Position numbers and translations under genes: made by a program. A stretch of DNA of 64,000 nucleotides, taken from Lingula anatina (lineage: Eukaryota; Brachiopoda; Lingulata; Lingulida; Lingulidae). The notes beneath the pieces were generated by a model. The model was not told where the DNA came from. It saw only the letters and a program-made list of their open reading frames with translations, and did not search any database. The stretch spans positions 27,037 to 91,036 of the forward strand of contig NW_019773525.1 of the NCBI RefSeq assembly GCF_001039355.2. The letters run 5' to 3'. Positions 58,623 through 64,000 of the stretch are shown one piece after another. Within the stretch, counting starts at the first letter, position 1. The number at the start of each line of letters is the position of its first letter.

Positions 58623-59263
58623 AAAACACGACTGCCTTTAAAATACACTATAATGACCAATATAGACTTTAGTGGTGGTACCAAATGAAATGAGTTATTC
58701 AAAAATAAAGAAGTCACGCACAATCCCATCGCCTTATGTCTTATACTGTATGTTTCTGGTCCGATGGAAACAATTTTGGTGCAAAAAGTTGTTTTTTCAG
58801 TGATTCTTAAAGTTGGTGAAGTATCAGCTTATTTATTTATCTTAACTAGAGGCAATGGCATCATTCTATTTGAGTTCCAAGAAAACCTAAAAAGCATTAT
58901 TTCATCACATGTATCTGGTTGACTTTGTTAACTGCATATCCGTGCATAAAAGTGCTCTTAGTCTTGATACTGATACTGCCTTTAAAATGATATGGCATTT
59001 AGAAACTGCATGTTTATTTTATTTATATTTTTTTCAACGTAATACGAAATCGAGATAATCGACGCCTGGCACTTTTACCAGAATAACAAAAGTATCACTT
59101 GACTTTTAAAAACAACGTAAAATAACATAACATCAAGAATTCAAAGTTAAAGGTTTTCCGACAGACCGTCAGAATGGCCTGAAAGGAACATATTCTTCAG
59201 AAAACATGCCCAACTAACGATATCTTTATCCAAATACACAATTAAAAGCTCATTTTGTAAATT

Positions 59264-59986
59264 TTGGACTTTAAAAAACGTCCTATTTGCTCGGTCTTGG
59301 AGTTAATGAGAATAGTCTAAGTTTTTCATGGGTTGGGTGTGTGTGAGAAAACTACAGCCTGACGCTGTGTTATAAGTATCAAGTACTGAGCTCGCGTGTC
59401 TTTTCACAAAGATTACAGAAATCCGCGTGAGGCGCTATCACTCTGCTGGTGGCATCTCACATAACATGTAATCGCCATTAAGTATTTGATTCAGTTCTCA
59501 TATTATCGATAATAATTAAATGACGCCATACTCTGTCCCATACTCCAGAAGCCAATTCCTTTCATAGTTAATTGTTTTCTATCTGCAAACAGCACTCTCG
59601 TTTAAAGTTACATAATCAACCAATNTTGGACTTTAAAAAACGTCCTATTTGCTCGGTCTTGGAGTTAATGAGAATAGTCTAAGTTTTTCATGGGTTGGGT
59701 GTGTGTGAGAAAACTACAGCCTGACGCTGTGTTATAAGTATCAAGTACTGAGCTCGCGTGTCTTTTCACAAAGATTACAGAAATCCGCGTGAGGCGCTAT
59801 CACTCTGCTGGTGGCATCTCACATAACATGTAATCGCCATTAAGTATTTGATTCAGTTCTCATATTATCGATAATAATTAAATGACGCCATACTCTGTCC
59901 CATACTCCAGAAGCCAATTCCTTTCATAGTTAATTGTTTTCTATCTGCAAACAGCACTCTCGTTTAAAGTTACATAATCAACCAAT
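59264..59986 (+). repeat. Exact 361-bp duplication around a single N
   Basis: 59264-59624 is repeated at 59626-59986 with no difference that I can see, separated only by one N at 59625. This pattern is typical of a contig overlap that was joined rather than merged. Confidence 0.95.
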
Positions 59987-62900
59987 CAAGACTAAGATAT
60001 AGTTAAATATAAGTACAAGGTCATCACATAAGATATGTATATATGATTACCTAAAGCGATATTCGTTAGGTAGATAAATTTATATTTAGCAATAAGATAA
60101 GATTATCGGTGAGCATATACACACACTCGAATTTCTACATGTACCTATGAAGATACATGAGATACTCATTCTGAATATCACGCAGTTATTTATCAATACT
60201 CGAGATGTCAGCTGACAGTTAATCGGTTACTAGGAGTTATGAATTCAGCATTAAAGTTATGACCGGAGACACTCCCAAAATGTGAGTAATATCACAGCAA
60301 CGGAAAGGTTAAATAAATTCATCTCACGGCCGCGGTGCGCCACTCTTTTCAGGTTTAGTAAAAGTACTTTTGTCCGCGTCACGTTCGAGATACTGGACTC
60401 ATTTTTGAAAAAATTAAAAAGTTTCACTGCGGATAAATTGGATAAAGTGAACAGAGGGGAAAAAGCTCATTCTGTATACTCACCCTTTTTTTGAAACAGG
60501 CCTGTGCTTAAGTGTTCTTTCCGTCCACGTTGAAATACATTTAAATCCGTATGCCGTATGATTTCCAATGTATAAATCCCTAAGCTTAAACGAAGAACTC
60601 TTGGTTTTGTTTGGGTATCCCCCCTCTCTCTTTTTATTATTTTTTTTAAATTCTTTTTTCTCAAACATATAACCTAAGAAACATTCTTTTGCATAGCGAA
60701 TGCATTCTACAGTGTATGTGCTACTCTGTGGTATGCATTGCCGTTATAGCAAAGCTTTCAGAATATTTCAATGTTTTTGTTTTTGCACTGGCCGCTTTCT
60801 AATTGTAATCAACATTCATACAGTCACTCTCACTCATTAGATCTTCGTGCTATTAGTTAAAGGTTACGAACCACAAATACTGATAGTGGTACAGTTAATA
60901 TTTAAACAACTGGAACTCTGTTCAAGAGGTAATTCACATGCGTCCCATTTATTCACTGGACATCTTGAACGACATGATTTGACTATCTCTGGTGTCATGG
61001 TGATTATAAATGATATAAGCCGTGCGACAGGCCATATTTATTTATACAACTTGTTATCATATGGTTATATCTCTGAAGGTCATTTTAATTTCATCTTCGC
61101 CTCATTTATAAATTCACAGAGTATATAAAAATCCAGATTTAGGTGCTATCTGTTCAACAAGCTGGGTGTGATTTAGAGACACACTTACCCTTCATTACAT
61201 CCGTTGTTTCTTCACAATACGAGACATATTCTACAGCTATAAAAGCACTCAGAGAGCGCTGACATCTGCAAAGACGACTCAGTTCTCATTTACAGTTAGG
61301 TAATGAATAGATCGCCGCCAAAATCTAATCGTTTCTAAATTAGTCCGTGTCTGATCTATCCTGGAAATTTCATCAAAGTCCGTCCATCACTTTTTGAGTA
61401 AACTAACAGACCAACAAAAACAATAACATTACCACCTTGGCAGAGATATATTAATTCTCGATTTCATTTTCTGTCTTAATTACACTGCTCGCCGCTTTCC
61501 AATGGATAATATACTGATATGAACTTTTTTTATTTTGTTCCTAATGGTTTTCAAGCCATGGCAATTTCCTCACTTTTAAAGAGAACACTTCTCTATAACA
61601 AACGAGAGCCTTTTATATTACCAAAATAGTTTCGTCCATATTCTGATGAAACGAGGCAGAGGCCAGTGGCCGGTAACCCCCCATACATATCGCCGACTTG
61701 AATATTAGTCAAAATATTTTGATTTTCTCCCAATCCAATCCACTTTGTCTAAACAATTTTCATTCGTCTTGCGAGGTTCGAAAGCAGATGCAAAAAAATA
61801 AGCGGTAGTCACTGATGTTCCTGAGGCGAGCACTTTCTCTAGAGAGAAAGAATCGTTGATGTTCTTGTTAAATGTCCGTTCTAACTGAAATGTTATCGTG
61901 ATGACTTGCACTTGCACAAACATTTCCACTGCACGAAAAGTTTTATCACTTACACCACTTAAAGAAATGGTTCCTGATTATCATAATTCTGAGCCCAGAG
62001 ACTGGGAGTTTGAACGCTTTTGAAACATTGGATACCTGAATGCTCTGCCGACTCCTTGGTCTAATAATATATTTTCCGTCCATATATCACTTCTCTGTGC
62101 CAAATAGCAGAGTTTCTTTCAATAAATTCCATTTATTTGTTTATTCATTTGCCGTCTTCCTATTTAGTACACTTATTTTTGCGCGTGGTTCAATAGCTCC
62201 AATGAGCACATGTTCACAAAATGCTTAAATGATCGAAGTCGTATACCGTAGGTTCTACTATATTACCCCGGGAACGTTCAAACATGATTAAATCTCATGG
62301 TACAAACGAAATTAAACTTCTTCAAAAGCAATGTGTAGTACGCGAGTTTTTATTATGGGGGACTTTAATTAACCCCGAAAACATTAGGCATGTCGCTGCA
62401 TTGTCAGACGATCAGAAAATTTCGCACATTTCAAAGCTATTTTATTTCCGTGCTCCAACCATAACGGATGAAGAGCATCGGCGGTAATAGACCGATTTGA
62501 AATGCCTGCGAAGTTTTAGATGAAAAAATCAACTGACACGTCCCATGCACAACAATATTCATCAGATTAGGAGAGTACACTTTTGTCTTTTTAAATAAAA
62601 TCAACTTACCCCTTTGTGAGTTTGGTAAATTCCGCTGCTGACTGCACCGTAGGTTAAAGGGTTGCGTTCGTTTATTTGGCGTTACGTCTGCTGTAAGGGA
62701 AGCCGACAAGGGAAGCTCAAATCCCGTATCAAAAGTACAGGGTAACCCCAAAGGATTTTGCCCTTTGTCAAGGTGTCAGGACCTTCAATCGACACATTCA
62801 CACGCGTCTGCATGTCACAGTGCAGTGTCTTTTAATAGGGTTTTGTGTATTTCAAATTACATTTTATGCTTGAACCTGTGACCCGAGAACTTGGGTGAAT

Positions 62901-64000
62901 GTTAAAAGGGGGTTGTACACGGTGTAACAAAAGTGAGTTCTCACTTACACAGCTTAATAAACTCTGGAAACCCCCACTGAAGATAAATTTTATCACACAG
63001 TTATCTTTTCCTGTCCTGTTAGAATAATATTTGATTTTGATGCCACCTGGACGCTTTATGCTGAGAAATCCGCTTCTTGTCTTGGGATGATATAACTGAA
63101 TAGAAATCCAACTATTCTATATTACAAAAGATCAGTTTACAAGACATTACAGACATCTAATAGGCCAGGGTCATAAAATTTGCATGTACATATTTGTTGA
63201 AATACTTTCGTGAGGGGATGGCTTATGCATGTATATTTACCTTTTTGGTTCTGTTTATACACAGATAACATTTGGAACCACTCAGCAACATCTTGAAAAA
63301 TGTTGCCTTAGTAGTCCTTCCCTAATTGGACGTTCCAGAATAAATCTCGGTGCGTCCCCAAACCGCTCCAAGTTATACTGTGTAAACCTTATTTAATATA
63401 TGTGTGTGATGTAGCCCTCTGCCGCCTCGGTTATCTTGTACTAGATAAGACAACGTATCTTGGAAACGTTACCTCTTGAGTCATCAGCGCGTGATAGCAG
63501 GATGACACGTGACAGACAGACCAAAGACAAATAGTTCAAAAGGCGCGACTCGTGACCACCAAAGCCCTTGGACCTGGCCTGTTTCACAAATTAATATTTA
63601 CACCTAAATGCCAATCTTCTTTGATCTCTAATAGATTAATTGTAGTCAAATTAAATGGACCATTACGTCGGCAAAAATAAATAAATAAATTTAATAATAA
63701 ATAACCACAATATTCAAATAACCATAACAAATAAACCATAATAAATAAATAACCATAATATTCAAATGGATTTCTATGGATTTATCTTGAAATGGAACAT
63801 AATTGCAGTCTGGACGTTTGGACAAATTTCTGGACAAAAGTAATCAAAAAGGAGAATTATGTATTGAATGTAAGACCAAAAGTTTTGTTAAAGCAAAATA
63901 CCCTTGGTTTACCCTTGGATTTCTCTTTAGAAATCTAATAAAAGGACAGTACCATGTTGTCAAAAATTAAATGCACCATTACACTGTTGTTTATAGAAAA

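Larger units (their letters stand above)
50089..64000. other. Long region with no gene recognised
   Basis: Open frames here are short and lack splice signals or domain-like composition. It contains family-2 and family-1 MITEs, microsatellites, a 361-bp duplication around an N (59264-59986), and a retroposon-like segment near 61360-61450 (GGAAATTTCATCAAAGTCCG ... CACCTTGGCAGAG). It may be intronic or regulatory DNA of flanking genes. Confidence 0.5.

Noticed and set aside
62437-62751. - strand frame with a donor-like GGG|GTAAGT at about 62610
   Set aside because: The donor is good but there is no acceptor, domain or start that convinces me; left as chance.
1-64000. CRISPR array, prophage or bacterial operon
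   Set aside because: Intron-split genes, TATA boxes, microsatellites and MITEs show an animal nuclear genome; the regular repeats seen are satellites, not spacer arrays.

Overview
The window is animal nuclear DNA. The genes are split by GT-AG introns, coding density is low, microsatellites and foldback DNA transposons are abundant, and three runs of N mark a draft assembly. The repeat style (tRNA-like modules, TTA-flanked MITEs, 'ACATGTA' and 'TAGGCCTA' words) suggests a marine invertebrate, perhaps a hemichordate, cephalochordate or echinoderm. The species cannot be fixed from the sequence alone.

1-16 kb: a head-to-tail cluster of CYP2-clan cytochrome P450 genes on the + strand. Gene A is cut by the window edge. 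Genes B and C are complete, with three coding exons of exactly 352, 936 and 182 nt. Gene D is a lone first exon. B and C share an upstream TATA box and a possible non-coding leader exon. Between C and D lie a diverged pair of duplicated flanks and an array of about 1.65 kb units carrying tRNA-like modules (9.2-13.4 kb).

16-28.2 kb: three small secreted or surface-protein genes. They are (1) a complete four-exon secreted protein with two trefoil domains and a Ser/Thr-rich tail (- strand); (2) a leucine-rich-repeat type I membrane protein whose tail carries three spaced YxxL/V motifs (- strand, 5' end uncertain, one frame break); (3) a complete four-exon mucin-like type I receptor of 295 residues whose tail has ten tyrosines, including four YxN motifs, one ITIM-like motif and a PPPP stretch (+ strand). 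I do not recognise (3) as a named family. It is the best candidate here for something undescribed.

28.6-37.3 kb: a complete twelve-exon class B (secretin-family) GPCR on the - strand, 723 residues, reconstructed with consistent splice phases throughout. It includes the family's 42-nt exon for transmembrane helix 7. A minisatellite in one intron is built from the end of the preceding exon together with its splice donor.

37.3-64 kb: mostly non-coding. Two orphan exons with good splice sites (40.7 kb and 49.7 kb, - strand) belong to genes I cannot name. The rest is foldback elements, microsatellites, a 0.26-kb direct repeat, and a 361-bp exact duplication across a single N that is probably an assembly artefact.

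Exon boundaries were deduced by reading splice consensus and codon phase, with no transcript evidence.
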